Assembly (NCBI GenBank): GCA_004367505.1
Contig: SFCB01000289.1
Span: 1 to 35,732 of the forward strand
Length of the DNA: 35,732 nt
Source of the DNA: Chloroflexi bacterium OHK40
Lineage (GTDB): Bacteria > Chloroflexota > Chloroflexia > Chloroflexales > Chloroflexaceae
Direction of reading: 5' to 3'
The notes beneath the pieces are model-generated. The model made no database searches, was not told the origin of the DNA, and saw nothing but the letters and a program-made list of their open reading frames with translations. Position numbers and translations under genes: made by a program. The stretch's first letter is position 1; every line of letters starts with the position of its first letter. Positions 15,846 to 23,803 of this stretch are shown here, piece by piece.

Positions 15846-15870
15846 AGCATACATAGTAGGGGAGCGCGCG

Positions 15871-16872
15871 ATGCTCTTCGAGAATCTGGCCCAGCAGATC
15901 CTGCTCGGGCTCCACATCCCGGACGGCTTCCTTTCGGTGCCGGTCTCGGCGCTCTGGTGGATTTTGACGATCGCAGCCCTCGCTGTGGCAGTGCGGCAGG
16001 TAGACGGCCTGAGTGAGCGTCAGATCCCGCTGATGGGTGTGATGGCGGCCTTCATCTTTGCTGGCCAGATGCTCAACTTCCCCATTCCAGGCGGCACCTC
16101 GGGCCACCTGCTCGGCGGTGCCCTCGCCGCGCTCCTGCTAGGCCCCTGGGCCGCATCGCTGGTGATGGCCTGCGTGGTGGCATTGCAGGCGCTGCTGTTC
16201 CAGGACGGCGGGCTGCTCGTTCTGGGGGCCAACATCTTTAACATGGGCATCGCCACGGCCTTCGTGGGCTGGTGGGTGGGCACCGCACTGCTACGCGCCT
16301 TCGGTGGCCAGCGGTGGGGCCTCGTGGCCGCAGGCTTTGTGGCCGGGTGGGTCTCGCTGATGGTGGCGGCCATCCTCACCAGCGTGCAACTGGTGCTCTC
16401 CGGGCTCTCGGCGGCCATAGTCTTCCCGGCGATGCTCGGCGTCCACGCCGTGATCGGCATCGGCGAGGGCCTGATCACCGCAGCTGCCCTGGCCTTTGTA
16501 GTCGCGACCCGCCCCGACCTGGCCAGCACGCTCACCGGCTCCCTGGGCACTGACGCGGCCCGCCGTGGCGTGGGCCGTGGCGCCCTGGCCGGCATCACCG
16601 GGGTTGGCCTCGCCATCGCCGCCGGCCTGGCCCTGCTCTCGCCACTCGCCTCTGGCGACCCGGACGGGCTCGAGCGCGTCGCGGAGGATCAGGGGTTCCT
16701 GGAGCGAGCCCAGGACCCGGCCTACAACGTGTTGCCCGACTATACCATCCCCGGGCTCGATGGCCCGATCTCGACGATCGTGGCGGGCATCGTCGGGCTG
16801 CTGATCGTCTTTGCAATCGCCTACGGAGTCACGCTGCTCCTGCGCGGCAATAAGGCTGAAACGCCCCGATGA
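15871..16872 (+). CDS. cbiM: Cobalt/nickel ECF transporter substrate-binding subunit, CbiM-PDGLE (CbiMN) fusion
   Basis: The 333-residue membrane protein has the CbiM/NikM core with LHIPDGFLSVPVSALWW, whose His normally lies at position 2 after the initiator Met and helps bind the metal. Other family segments are NFPIPGGTSGHLLGGALAALLLGPWAA and HAVIGIGEGLITAAAL. Near residue 265 comes PDGLERVAEDQGFLERA, the PDGLE (CbiN-like) domain, which ends in one more membrane helix. The ATG at 15871 follows a GGGGAG site; it adds 14 residues before the His, unlike the usual MHIPDGF start, so N-terminal processing or a flexible extension is possible. It captures Co2+ or Ni2+ for CbiQ/CbiO. Its stop overlaps the cbiQ start (ATGA). 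Which metal is carried is not decided by the sequence. Confidence 0.92.
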   Translation: MLFENLAQQILLGLHIPDGFLSVPVSALWWILTIAALAVAVRQVDGLSERQIPLMGVMAAFIFAGQMLNFPIPGGTSGHLLGGALAALLLGPWAASLVMACVVALQALLFQDGGLLVLGANIFNMGIATAFVGWWVGTALLRAFGGQRWGLVAAGFVAGWVSLMVAAILTSVQLVLSGLSAAIVFPAMLGVHAVIGIGEGLITAAALAFVVATRPDLASTLTGSLGTDAARRGVGRGALAGITGVGLAIAAGLALLSPLASGDPDGLERVAEDQGFLERAQDPAYNVLPDYTIPGLDGPISTIVAGIVGLLIVFAIAYGVTLLLRGNKAETPR

Positions 16873-17684
16873 CGCTCGCACCCTCGGCACTCGACCGCTA
16901 TATCGACAGCAAGAGCCCGGTCCACGCGCTCGACGCGCGGGTGAAGCTCCTGCTTACGCTGGCCTGCATCCTGGCGCTAGGCCTGTTACCACCCGGCGCG
17001 TGGGCCGGCATCGCCACAATCGCCACGATCCTGTGGTGGGCCGTGCTACGCGCCCGGATCGGGCTGGGCCTGGTGATGCGCCGGGCGTTTGTGGCGCTGC
17101 CCTTTGCGCTGGTGGCGCTCACGCTCGTCTTCAGCCGCCCGGGGGTCCCGCTCCTTCGCCTGCCGCTCGGCCCACTCACCCTCACCGCCACCGACGCGGG
17201 ACTGATCGCCTTTGCCAGCGTGCTCGTGAAGTCGTGGCTCTCGGTGCAGGCCGCCCTGCTCCTCACCGCCACCACGCACTTCACCGACGTGCTCCACGCG
17301 CTCCGGGCCCTGCGCCTTCCGGCTGTGCTGGTGGCCATCCTCTCCTTCGCCTACCGCTACCTCTTCGTGCTGGTGGATGAAGCCCAGCGCATGCTCCGGG
17401 CTCGCGAGTGCCGCTCAGCCGAGCTCCCCGGCCAGCGCCCAGGTGGCAGCATCGTCTGGCGCGCCACTGTGGTGGGCCAGATGGTCGGCACGCTGTTTCT
17501 GCGCTCCTACGAGCGCAGCGAGCGCATCTACGTGGCAATGCTCTCCCGAGGCTACAGCGGCGAACTGCGCGCGCTTCACCACCGCCCCCTCAGCCGTCGC
17601 GAGCAGGGCCTGCTCTTCGTTGGCGGGGGCATCCTCGCGGCGATCGTCTTCCTGACCTATGTGGCCGGTGGGGGGCCACGCTAA
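16869..17684 (+). CDS. cbiQ: ECF transporter transmembrane subunit CbiQ
   Basis: The 271-residue protein has an N-terminal soluble start (YIDSKSPVHALDARVKLLLTLACI, with the conserved HxxDxRxKL pattern), five to six membrane segments and two cytoplasmic coupling helices. The coupling helices carry AQRMLRARECRS (about residue 175) and SERIYVAMLSRGYSGE (about 215); the conserved Ala-Arg/Ser-Arg groups dock on the ATPase. It is the T component that links CbiM to CbiO. The start overlaps the cbiM stop by four bases, so the pair is translationally coupled. A conserved hydrophobic helix at the end is followed by 42 bases before cbiO. Confidence 0.92.
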   Translation: MTLAPSALDRYIDSKSPVHALDARVKLLLTLACILALGLLPPGAWAGIATIATILWWAVLRARIGLGLVMRRAFVALPFALVALTLVFSRPGVPLLRLPLGPLTLTATDAGLIAFASVLVKSWLSVQAALLLTATTHFTDVLHALRALRLPAVLVAILSFAYRYLFVLVDEAQRMLRARECRSAELPGQRPGGSIVWRATVVGQMVGTLFLRSYERSERIYVAMLSRGYSGELRALHHRPLSRREQGLLFVGGGILAAIVFLTYVAGGGPR

Positions 17685-17726
17685 CAAGGACCATCCCACC
17701 GGGTCCGACCTGTCGAGGGGATCTCC

Positions 17727-18482
17727 GTGCTCGATCTCGCTGAGCCACATACGGACCAGCCAGCGCCCACCGTCGCCATGCTCGAACTGCGCGGCCTGCA
17801 CTACACCTATCCTGACGGCACCCCGGCACTCCGGGGCGTTTCGCTGCGCGTGTGCGCTGGCGAGAAGGTGGCGCTCGTCGGCCCGAACGGCGCCGGCAAG
17901 AGCACGCTGCTCCTGCACCTGAACGGCGTGCTGCGCGCGCCCGAGGGGGCCGTGCTGGTGGATGGCGCCCCGGTCGCCGATACGACGATCCGCCAGGTGC
18001 GCGCGCGCGTCGGTCTGGTCTTCCAGGACCCCGATGACCAACTCTTCTCGCCGACGGTCTTCGACGATGTGGCTTTTGGGCCCTTGCATATGGGCCTCGG
18101 TGAAGCCGAGGTGCGCGAGCGCGTGGCCCGGGCCCTGGCCCAGGTAGGCATGGCGGGGTTCGAGCGGCGCATGCCACACCACATGAGCCTCGGCCAGCGC
18201 AAGCGCGTCGCCATCGCCACCGTGCTCGCGATGGATCCGGCGCTGCTGGCGCTCGACGAGCCCTCGGCCGGGCTCGATCCGCGAGCGCGGCGTGGGCTTG
18301 TGCAACTGCTGCGCGATCTGCCCCAGGCGATGATCGTCTCCACCCATGATATGCGCCTCGTCGCCGAGGTCTTCCCCCGTATGGTCGTCCTTGCGGAAGG
18401 CCAGGTCGCCTACGACGGACCCAGCGCGCCGTTTCTCGCCGACAGCGCCCTGCTGGAGCGCTACGGGCTAGAGCGGCCCTGA
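17727..18482 (+). CDS. cbiO: ECF transporter ATPase CbiO
   Basis: The 251-residue ABC ATPase has Walker A at 52-60 (GPNGAGKST), a Q-loop in VFQDPDDQLFSPTVFDDVAFGP, a signature region MSLGQRKRVAIA in which LGQRKR replaces LSGGQ (common in CbiO), Walker B LLALDEPSAGLD and the switch His in STHDM. It powers Co/Ni uptake with CbiMN and CbiQ. The GTG start at 17727 is preferred because GAGGGGAT lies just upstream; an ATG 17 codons later (17778) has no ribosome site. It is the last gene of the transporter operon, and no cobalamin or nickel-enzyme gene follows. Confidence 0.92.
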   Translation: MLDLAEPHTDQPAPTVAMLELRGLHYTYPDGTPALRGVSLRVCAGEKVALVGPNGAGKSTLLLHLNGVLRAPEGAVLVDGAPVADTTIRQVRARVGLVFQDPDDQLFSPTVFDDVAFGPLHMGLGEAEVRERVARALAQVGMAGFERRMPHHMSLGQRKRVAIATVLAMDPALLALDEPSAGLDPRARRGLVQLLRDLPQAMIVSTHDMRLVAEVFPRMVVLAEGQVAYDGPSAPFLADSALLERYGLERP

Positions 18483-18567
18483 CGAACGGCGACTTGCTGC
18501 TACGCTCCGCCCGATCTCCCAGGAGCGCCGCGCTAACCAATTCCACACCTGACCAAGGACCAGACTG

Positions 18568-19305
18568 ATGACGTCTCTGGCCGGCCCGATCGTCCTGGTA
18601 GGCTCGGGCGAGTACACCCCCGCGATGGAGAGCACGGACCGGCTGCTTCTGGGGTCCCTGGGCCGCCCACGTGCGCGCGTGGCGCTCATCCCGGCCGCCA
18701 GCGGCCTGGAGCCTGGCAGTCCCGAGCGCTGGAACACCATGGGCGCGATCCACTTCGCCGCCCTCGGCGCCGAGCCGGTGCCGCTTCCACTCCTCACCCG
18801 CGAGGATGCCTACGCCCCCGCCATACTGAATGGCCTGCATGGCGCTGATCTCTACTACTTTTCAGGCGGCAACCCGGAGCACCTGGTGGAAACACTGCGC
18901 GAGACACCGGCCTGGGCGATCATCGCGGCAGCCCACACGGCCGGGGCGGGCGTGGCCGGTTGCAGCGCCGGTGCGATGATGCTTGGCGCTCACACGCTGC
19001 GCGTGCGCGCCGTGGCGGCTGGCCACCCCCCGAACTGGATCCCGGCGCTCGGCCTGGCGGCCCCCCTGGTGGTCTTGCCCCACTTCGACCGTATGGCGAG
19101 CTACGTGAGCCAGGAGGTTTTCCGCACGGTCATCGCATCGGCGCCAGCTGGCGATCAACTCATCGGTATCGATGAGGACACCGCCCTGTTGCGGCTCGCC
19201 CCTGGCCAGCCCTGGCGTGTCAGCGGACGGCAGGGTGTCACTCTGTTCGGCGCTGGTGGCGCAACGACGGTCTACCGGGCGGGCGATCTGGTATCGCTAC
19301 CATAA
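18568..19305 (+). CDS. Peptidase S51 / cyanophycinase-like protein
   Basis: The 245-residue protein belongs to the class I glutamine-amidotransferase-like fold of the S51 peptidases (PepE, cyanophycinase). It opens with GPIVLVGSGEYTP, has the GGNPEHLVETL turn, the nucleophile elbow GCSAGAM (Ser133) and LPHFDRM (His172) as the likely catalytic His. These enzymes cleave aspartyl dipeptides or beta-aspartyl links. Here the substrate is unknown; the sequence is too short and diverged to call cyanophycinase. It lies 85 bases after cbiO, with an AAGGA site before the ATG, and could be read through from the transporter operon. Confidence 0.8.
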   Translation: MTSLAGPIVLVGSGEYTPAMESTDRLLLGSLGRPRARVALIPAASGLEPGSPERWNTMGAIHFAALGAEPVPLPLLTREDAYAPAILNGLHGADLYYFSGGNPEHLVETLRETPAWAIIAAAHTAGAGVAGCSAGAMMLGAHTLRVRAVAAGHPPNWIPALGLAAPLVVLPHFDRMASYVSQEVFRTVIASAPAGDQLIGIDEDTALLRLAPGQPWRVSGRQGVTLFGAGGATTVYRAGDLVSLP

Positions 19306-19334
19306 ACCTGCCCCGACCGGCGCAAGCCGCGGGC

Positions 19335-19640
19335 ACTCGGACGGCGCAAGCGCGCTTCAGCGCCACGGTATGCGAGGGGACAGCGGTGCAGGCCCATCCG
19401 GTACACCCTGAACCAGAGAGGGTGCCGGATCATGCTGCCCACCAGGCCGTCAGCCCGCCACACCAGCAGCCTCGGGAGCCCACGCAGGCCAGGGGCCGCT
19501 CCCCGCTGGCATGGGGAACTGGCACCGACCAGGGCATCCGGCGTCGCCCCTGGACGCCCGCAGCCTCGGGAGCTCGCGCGGGCGGGCTTCGCCGCCCCGT
19601 AGCCGCGCGCTTCAGCGCCACGGCATCTGGCCCGTGCAGA
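19335..19640 (-). repeat. Dispersed repeat R2, inverted copies
   Basis: The 450-base gene-free stretch 19306-19756 is mostly repeat. On the minus strand from 19624 to about 19465 it matches the R2 element at 15534 over more than 150 bases, including CGTGGCGCTGAAGCGCGCGG, the paired GGGCG hairpins and the CCCC-rich end. A short second piece (GCGCGCTTCAGCGCCACGGT, plus strand) lies at about 19351-19370. No gene is seen here; frames across it are repeat artefacts. Confidence 0.75.
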
Positions 19641-19694
19641 TACATCCGGCACTCCCGTTCGCCACACCCGGCGTGGGGCAGTGGCAGGAACCCG

Positions 19695-19703
19695 TGCTAT
19701 ACT
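19695..19703 (+). promoter_or_regulatory. Candidate extended -10 promoter for the alpha/beta hydrolase
   Basis: TGCTATACT matches the extended -10 form 53 bases before the ATG at 19757; there is no good -35 box. It lies just downstream of the R2 repeat. Confidence 0.4.
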
Positions 19704-19756
19704 CGTGGCGCCCCCGATCACGATCGCCGGTTTGCATGTATGCTGGAGGCTGTGTC

Positions 19757-20581
19757 ATGACGACTGCTGCCCCTGGGACCTACCTGGAAGTCGCCCCGGG
19801 CGTGGAGCTCTACTACGAGGAGCACGGCGCCGGCCAGCCCCTCGTCTTTGTCCCGGGCTGGACGTTTACCACCGAGGTGTTCCAGCACCAGGTGGCCCAC
19901 TTTGCGCAGACCTACCGGGTGATCGTCGTAGACCCACGGAGCCAGGGCCGCTCCTCCAAGACAGTCCACGGCAATGACTACGCCACTCACGGCGCCGACC
20001 TCGCCAGGCTCTTCGCCGCCCTCGATCTGCGCGACGCAGTGCTGATCGGCTGGTCAACCGGAACCCTGGATATGCTCGGCTACGTGCAGCACGCCGGGAC
20101 CGGGGCGCTCCGCGCCGCCGTCGGGATCGATATGTCGCCCAGGCCGCTCTCCGTCAATGCCGACGATTGGGTTGAGGGCCCGCTTGAGGAGATCGCCGGG
20201 GCGTGGCGCTCCTTCCTGCGCTCACCCCAGGGCCAGCGCGACTTCATCACCTACTACGCGACCGAGGTGATGGTGCAGCGAGAGCTCAGCCCGGCCGAGC
20301 TCGATTGGATCGTACGCCAGTCCCTGACGACGCCCCACTACCTGGCGAGCGCCCTCTTTGCCGACGCGATGTTCTGCGACTACTCGGCTGAACTACAGGC
20401 CCTCTCGGAGGCAGTTCCCACGCTCTATGTGCTCGCTGAACACTGGGCAGGGACCGCCACCGCGTTCCTCGGGCGCGCCTTCCCCCGGGTGCAGACGGCG
20501 GTGCTGGGCGGCCACATGATGTTCTGGGAACACCCGGAGCGCTTTAACGCGACGATCGAGGCCTTCCTCGCACAGCGCTGA
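19757..20581 (+). CDS. Alpha/beta-fold hydrolase
   Basis: From the ATG at 19757, preceded by GGAGG at a 7-base spacing, the product is 274 residues. It shows the standard fold: the LVFVPGW oxyanion loop near residue 32, RVIVVDPRSQGRS, the nucleophile elbow GWSTG (Ser100) and a late His in LGGHMMFWEHPERF. The expected acidic residue after strand 6 lies in YVLAEHW, where Glu would take the place of Asp. The family includes esterases, haloperoxidase-like and lactonase enzymes, so the substrate is not assigned. A longer upstream frame runs into the repeat and is rejected. Confidence 0.88.
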   Translation: MTTAAPGTYLEVAPGVELYYEEHGAGQPLVFVPGWTFTTEVFQHQVAHFAQTYRVIVVDPRSQGRSSKTVHGNDYATHGADLARLFAALDLRDAVLIGWSTGTLDMLGYVQHAGTGALRAAVGIDMSPRPLSVNADDWVEGPLEEIAGAWRSFLRSPQGQRDFITYYATEVMVQRELSPAELDWIVRQSLTTPHYLASALFADAMFCDYSAELQALSEAVPTLYVLAEHWAGTATAFLGRAFPRVQTAVLGGHMMFWEHPERFNATIEAFLAQR

Positions 20582-20703
20582 AGACGGCTCCACCCACGCT
20601 CTCACAGCGCTCAGGGGCGAACAGATCAGGTGTGCACCTGGTGGTGTGCCGCGTCCTGGTGGGCCTTACGTAGTGAGGGCTTGATTGCGCTTTCGCGAAG
20701 GTA

Positions 20704-20728
20704 CAGGCCCTGGGCGCCCCTGAGCCTG
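20704..20728. terminator. Possible hairpin between convergent genes
   Basis: CAGGC and GCCTG enclose the perfect palindrome GGGCGCCC in the gap between two convergent genes (20582-20766). This could end either transcript. The stem is interrupted and no T-tract follows on either strand. Confidence 0.3.
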
Positions 20729-20766
20729 GCTCCCATATACGCCCACCTGTGGTACCACCCTTGAAC

Positions 20767-21876
20767 TTATGGGCCGGGGGGACCCGTAGGCGTCACCGTG
20801 GGCGCGGGGAGCTGGCGAAAGAGCTGGCTCAGGCGCCGAACATCGCCCCAGTTGGTCTCGGCCTCTTGAGGGGCCAGAGGCGTATAGAGCGTGTCAAGGG
20901 CGAAGACCTGCACGGCATAGCGCTGGCCACCCACACTTACGATGCGGCTCTCGTCCAGCGGCGCACCGAGCGGGCGCCCGGCGCGGGCCTCGCTCAATAG
21001 GTAGGTGTGAAAGGCCCAGGTAGGGTGGAACTCCAGCGAGGAGGCCAGAAAGGTCTCCGTGATCAGGGCCTGGTCGAGCGAGCTATCGTAGGCGCGCAAC
21101 GTCGGGTCGCCAGCGGCGCGCCCGGACCAGGCCGCCACCTGGCGCCGGATAGCGCTGATATAGGCGGTAGGCACGTTGCCGTCGCTCCCGGGTGCGTATA
21201 CCGGCACCGCCGCTTCGACAGTGTCCATCCCACGACCAATGTACCCCAGCATGAGCTCGCACCAGTCGCGCACGCCGTCCTGCCAGGAGCTGTAGCGCAC
21301 AAAGCCGCTGCCGGAGCCGCTGCTGCGGCCAGGCTTGATCGCGCGCCGGAGCATCCCCCAGTTGCGCAGATCGCCCCGAGCACAGGCGCCAGTTGTGCAA
21401 TACTGGGACTCGTGCTGGAAAAAGGCCAGGGCCACCGCCGGATCCAGCCCGTAGGACACGATAATGCTGTAGAGCTCATCGCCGTGGGGTGCAGCGGGTG
21501 ATCCGGCGTTCGTGAGGATGCGTGTGAAGCTCGCCTGTGAGATGCGCGGGGACGCCTTGAAGGTGAGGCTGCTCTGGGCGCTAACCGGGCGGGGCCATAG
21601 CGTGCCTACGGCCACAACCAGCCCGGCCACGCCCAGTAACACCAGGGCAGCCACACGACGACCTTCGGGGCGTAGTAGGCCGGGTAGGCGCAGCAGCAGC
21701 AGGCAGGCGGCGGCCCAGGCCAGCAGCGAGGCGGCCTGGCCGGCCTGACGCGCCGTGATCAGCTCGAAGAGCAGCAGAGGCGGCAGATTCACGGCAACCA
21801 GGGCCAGGGCGGTGAGGGCACGAGGCTCGATCTGCTCGCGCCAGCGCTGGCGCAGGGCGGGCGGGGTCGGCGGCAT
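20767..21876 (-). CDS. Membrane-anchored putative peptidoglycan hydrolase (glucosaminidase-like)
   Basis: From the ATG at 21876, with GGAGG just upstream, the protein is 369 residues. Three hydrophobic segments (about 20-40, 47-68 and 75-95) are followed by an extracellular part. This starts ASPRISQASFTRILTNAGSPAAPHGDELYSIIVSYGLDPAVALAFFQHESQY, which resembles bacterial glucosaminidase / lysozyme-like domains; Glu156 in FFQHESQY is the likely catalytic acid. Later RNWGMLRR and YSSWQDGVRDWCELMLGYI match the same family. A Pro/Thr-rich tail ends it. The likely job is trimming cell-wall glycan near the membrane. No partner gene is adjacent. Confidence 0.75.
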   Translation of the reverse strand: MPPTPPALRQRWREQIEPRALTALALVAVNLPPLLLFELITARQAGQAASLLAWAAACLLLLRLPGLLRPEGRRVAALVLLGVAGLVVAVGTLWPRPVSAQSSLTFKASPRISQASFTRILTNAGSPAAPHGDELYSIIVSYGLDPAVALAFFQHESQYCTTGACARGDLRNWGMLRRAIKPGRSSGSGSGFVRYSSWQDGVRDWCELMLGYIGRGMDTVEAAVPVYAPGSDGNVPTAYISAIRRQVAAWSGRAAGDPTLRAYDSSLDQALITETFLASSLEFHPTWAFHTYLLSEARAGRPLGAPLDESRIVSVGGQRYAVQVFALDTLYTPLAPQEAETNWGDVRRLSQLFRQLPAPTVTPTGPPGP

Positions 21877-21978
21877 AATACCTCCAGTCCGTCGGTCTCC
21901 TCTGCGGCGGAAGTATACGCATACCGCACGCCGTTCGCCAGCGTGACAACGATCATAGAGCCCCCGCTGGCCTCGGGC

Positions 21979-21984
21979 TATAAT
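21979..21984 (+). promoter_or_regulatory. -10 box upstream of the CRP/FNR-type gene
   Basis: A perfect TATAAT lies 101 bases before the ATG at 22086, with a weak -35 region. It predicts a leader of about 95 bases with no visible regulatory fold. Confidence 0.45.
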
Positions 21985-22085
21985 CACCACATCGCAAGGA
22001 GCTGCCAGCCCGGACCAACTTACCCGCCGGCCCTACCCAACCCTGAGCGTCTCAGGGCGTCGCCCTGGCCGTGCAGGAGGCCACG

Positions 22086-22775
22086 ATGAATAACCTCGAC
22101 TTGCTCCGCAGCGTCCCGATCTTCGCCCGCCTCGAGACCGATCAGCTGCGCCTGCTCAGCGCCAGCCTCGGCACCTGCACTCACGCTCGCGGAGCTACGA
22201 TCTTCCACCAGGGCAGCAGCGGCGATGTGCTCCACCTGATCGTCCGGGGCCAGGTGCGGATCTACACGACCAGCCAGCTCGGCCAGGAGCTCTCCGTGAA
22301 GATCTTCCGCGACGGCGACTTCTTCGGCGAGTTGGCCCTGCTCGACGGCCAGCCCCGCTCGGCGAGCGCCGTGGCCATGCGCCCGACGACCACGCTTACA
22401 CTGCACCGCGACGCCTTCCGCCAGGCAATCGGCACCATGCCCGACATCGCCGTGACCGTGCTTGAAGAGCTCTCGGCCCGTCTGCGCCACACCAATATCT
22501 ACATCGAGTACCTCGCCAGCCAGTCGGCCCCTCAACGTGTGGTGCGCACGCTGCTCGACCTGGCCGATCAGCACGGGGTGAGTGAACGTGGCGCCACCCG
22601 GATCGATCTGCACCTCACCCAGGACGACCTGGCTAGCCTTGCTGGCACCACTCGTGAGACCGTGAACCGGGTGCTCAGCGGTCTACGCGATCAGGGGCTC
22701 ATCCAGGTGGAGCGTGGGCGGCTCAGTATGCTCAACCTGCCCGAGCTGACGCGGAGCTTCGAGCTCGGGGCCTGA
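22086..22775 (+). CDS. CRP/FNR-family transcription regulator
   Basis: From the ATG at 22086, preceded by AGGAGG, the protein is 229 residues. The N-terminal cyclic-nucleotide-binding-type domain (about 8-125) has IFHQGSSGDVLHLIVRGQVRI and DGDFFGELALLDGQPRSASAVA. This includes the Gly-Glu and Arg-Ser pattern found in cAMP-binding members. A dimer helix follows, then a winged helix (about 170-220) with LTQDDLASLAGTTRETVNRVLSGLRDQGLI. No N-terminal cysteine cluster for an iron-sulfur centre is present, so it is not a classical oxygen-sensing FNR. Ligand and targets are unknown. Confidence 0.92.
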   Translation: MNNLDLLRSVPIFARLETDQLRLLSASLGTCTHARGATIFHQGSSGDVLHLIVRGQVRIYTTSQLGQELSVKIFRDGDFFGELALLDGQPRSASAVAMRPTTTLTLHRDAFRQAIGTMPDIAVTVLEELSARLRHTNIYIEYLASQSAPQRVVRTLLDLADQHGVSERGATRIDLHLTQDDLASLAGTTRETVNRVLSGLRDQGLIQVERGRLSMLNLPELTRSFELGA

Positions 22776-22912
22776 GCAAGCTCTGGCTGGCGCTCGCGTC
22801 GAAGCCCCCTTCCCCACCTGCCAGAAGCCGCGTGAGCCACACGAGCATCCGCGCCTGGTACGGGTAGCCCAACGCGCTATTCCTCCTTCATACGCGACAG
22901 GAGACCCACGCC

Positions 22913-23587
22913 ATGTTCTACCTGTTCCTGCTTGCTCACCTGGTGGCTGACTTCGCGCTTCAACCGCTCTGGCTGGTGCGTCGCAAGCGACAGTGGTCGG
23001 GGCTCTGCATCCACGTTGCCATTGTGCTGGCGTGTATGCTCGCGCTCACGCTGCTAGATCCGGCAGCCTGGCATCTGTGGCCCGCCATGCTCGCCATCGC
23101 CGTGGTGCACCTGGCCGCCGATCGCTGGAAGGTGTGTTACGCCGATCGGGTTCTGCGCCCGCCACTCCTGCCCTTCCTGCTCGACCAGGTGATCCACGTG
23201 GCCACTCTGGCGGTGGCGCTGATGCTCACCCTACCCGGCGACGCGGTGTGGTCGCTCGACGCCTCGCCGCTGGCACTTCCGGCGCTCTACGCGAGCGGCT
23301 ACATCGTGGCGGCGCTGGCCACCCCGATCGCGCTGATTGTCCTGCTCGATCCCGGTTTTGCCCACGCGGGCAGTGCCGCCCGGGCCCGCGTCCGCAGCCT
23401 GGTGGCCGGGGCCGGGGTACTCACCATCGCGCTGGTGGCAGGGCCGCTCGCTCTCCCGCTGGCCCTGGCGGGCCTGGCCCTCGCGGCCCGCCGATCCCCC
23501 TCCGAGCATCCGCTCGACACGCCCACCGGGCTGATGCTGGTGGCTTTCGCTGCCTCGGCCACGGGGGTGGCCCTCGGGATGCTCTGA
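22913..23587 (+). CDS. DUF3307 integral membrane protein
   Basis: The 224-residue protein has six to seven hydrophobic segments and starts with FYLFLLAHLVADFALQPLWLVRRKR, the family pattern HLxADFxLQ. It continues with AVVHLAADRWK and DQVIHVATL, each with the conserved His/Asp in a helix. DUF3307 proteins have no known function; the conserved histidines suggest a metal or lipid site. The ATG follows AGGAG at a 9-base spacing. Arrangement after the CRP-type gene (137 bases) is compatible with, but does not prove, cotranscription. Confidence 0.8.
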   Translation: MFYLFLLAHLVADFALQPLWLVRRKRQWSGLCIHVAIVLACMLALTLLDPAAWHLWPAMLAIAVVHLAADRWKVCYADRVLRPPLLPFLLDQVIHVATLAVALMLTLPGDAVWSLDASPLALPALYASGYIVAALATPIALIVLLDPGFAHAGSAARARVRSLVAGAGVLTIALVAGPLALPLALAGLALAARRSPSEHPLDTPTGLMLVAFAASATGVALGML

Positions 23588-23716
23588 CGGCAACCACGCC
23601 GAACCCTCCCACGGGGGTCCCGGGGGCACCAATTCCCCACATCCTCGCGCAGGGAACCCGAGAACGCAACGTGCTGCGTCCCTACGATCGCCGCATCCCC
23701 ACGATCCCTATCGATT

Positions 23717-23749
23717 CTTCACAACCTCTTCATACCTGGCGCCTACACT
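23717..23749 (+). promoter_or_regulatory. Possible direct-repeat activator site before the large exported protein gene
   Basis: Two 11-base units, CTTCACAACCT and CTTCATACCTG (7 of 11 identical), lie side by side. They end 5 bases before a -10-like TACACT. The layout resembles Pho-box promoters built on 11-base direct repeats, but no phosphate gene is nearby. Weak evidence. Confidence 0.25.
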
Positions 23750-23803
23750 CGCCGCCGTAGGGCCCTGCACTAACCCCCGTGCATTCACCCGAAGGAGGCC
23801 AGT

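Noticed and set aside
15433-15870. Cobalamin or NiCo riboswitch before cbiM
   Set aside because: The predicted leader is about 42 bases, and the rest of the gap is repeat R2; no conserved riboswitch core was seen.
18568-19305. Cyanophycinase as a specific call
   Set aside because: The nucleophile and His are present, but no cyanophycin synthetase is nearby and the sequence does not allow separation from other S51 proteins.
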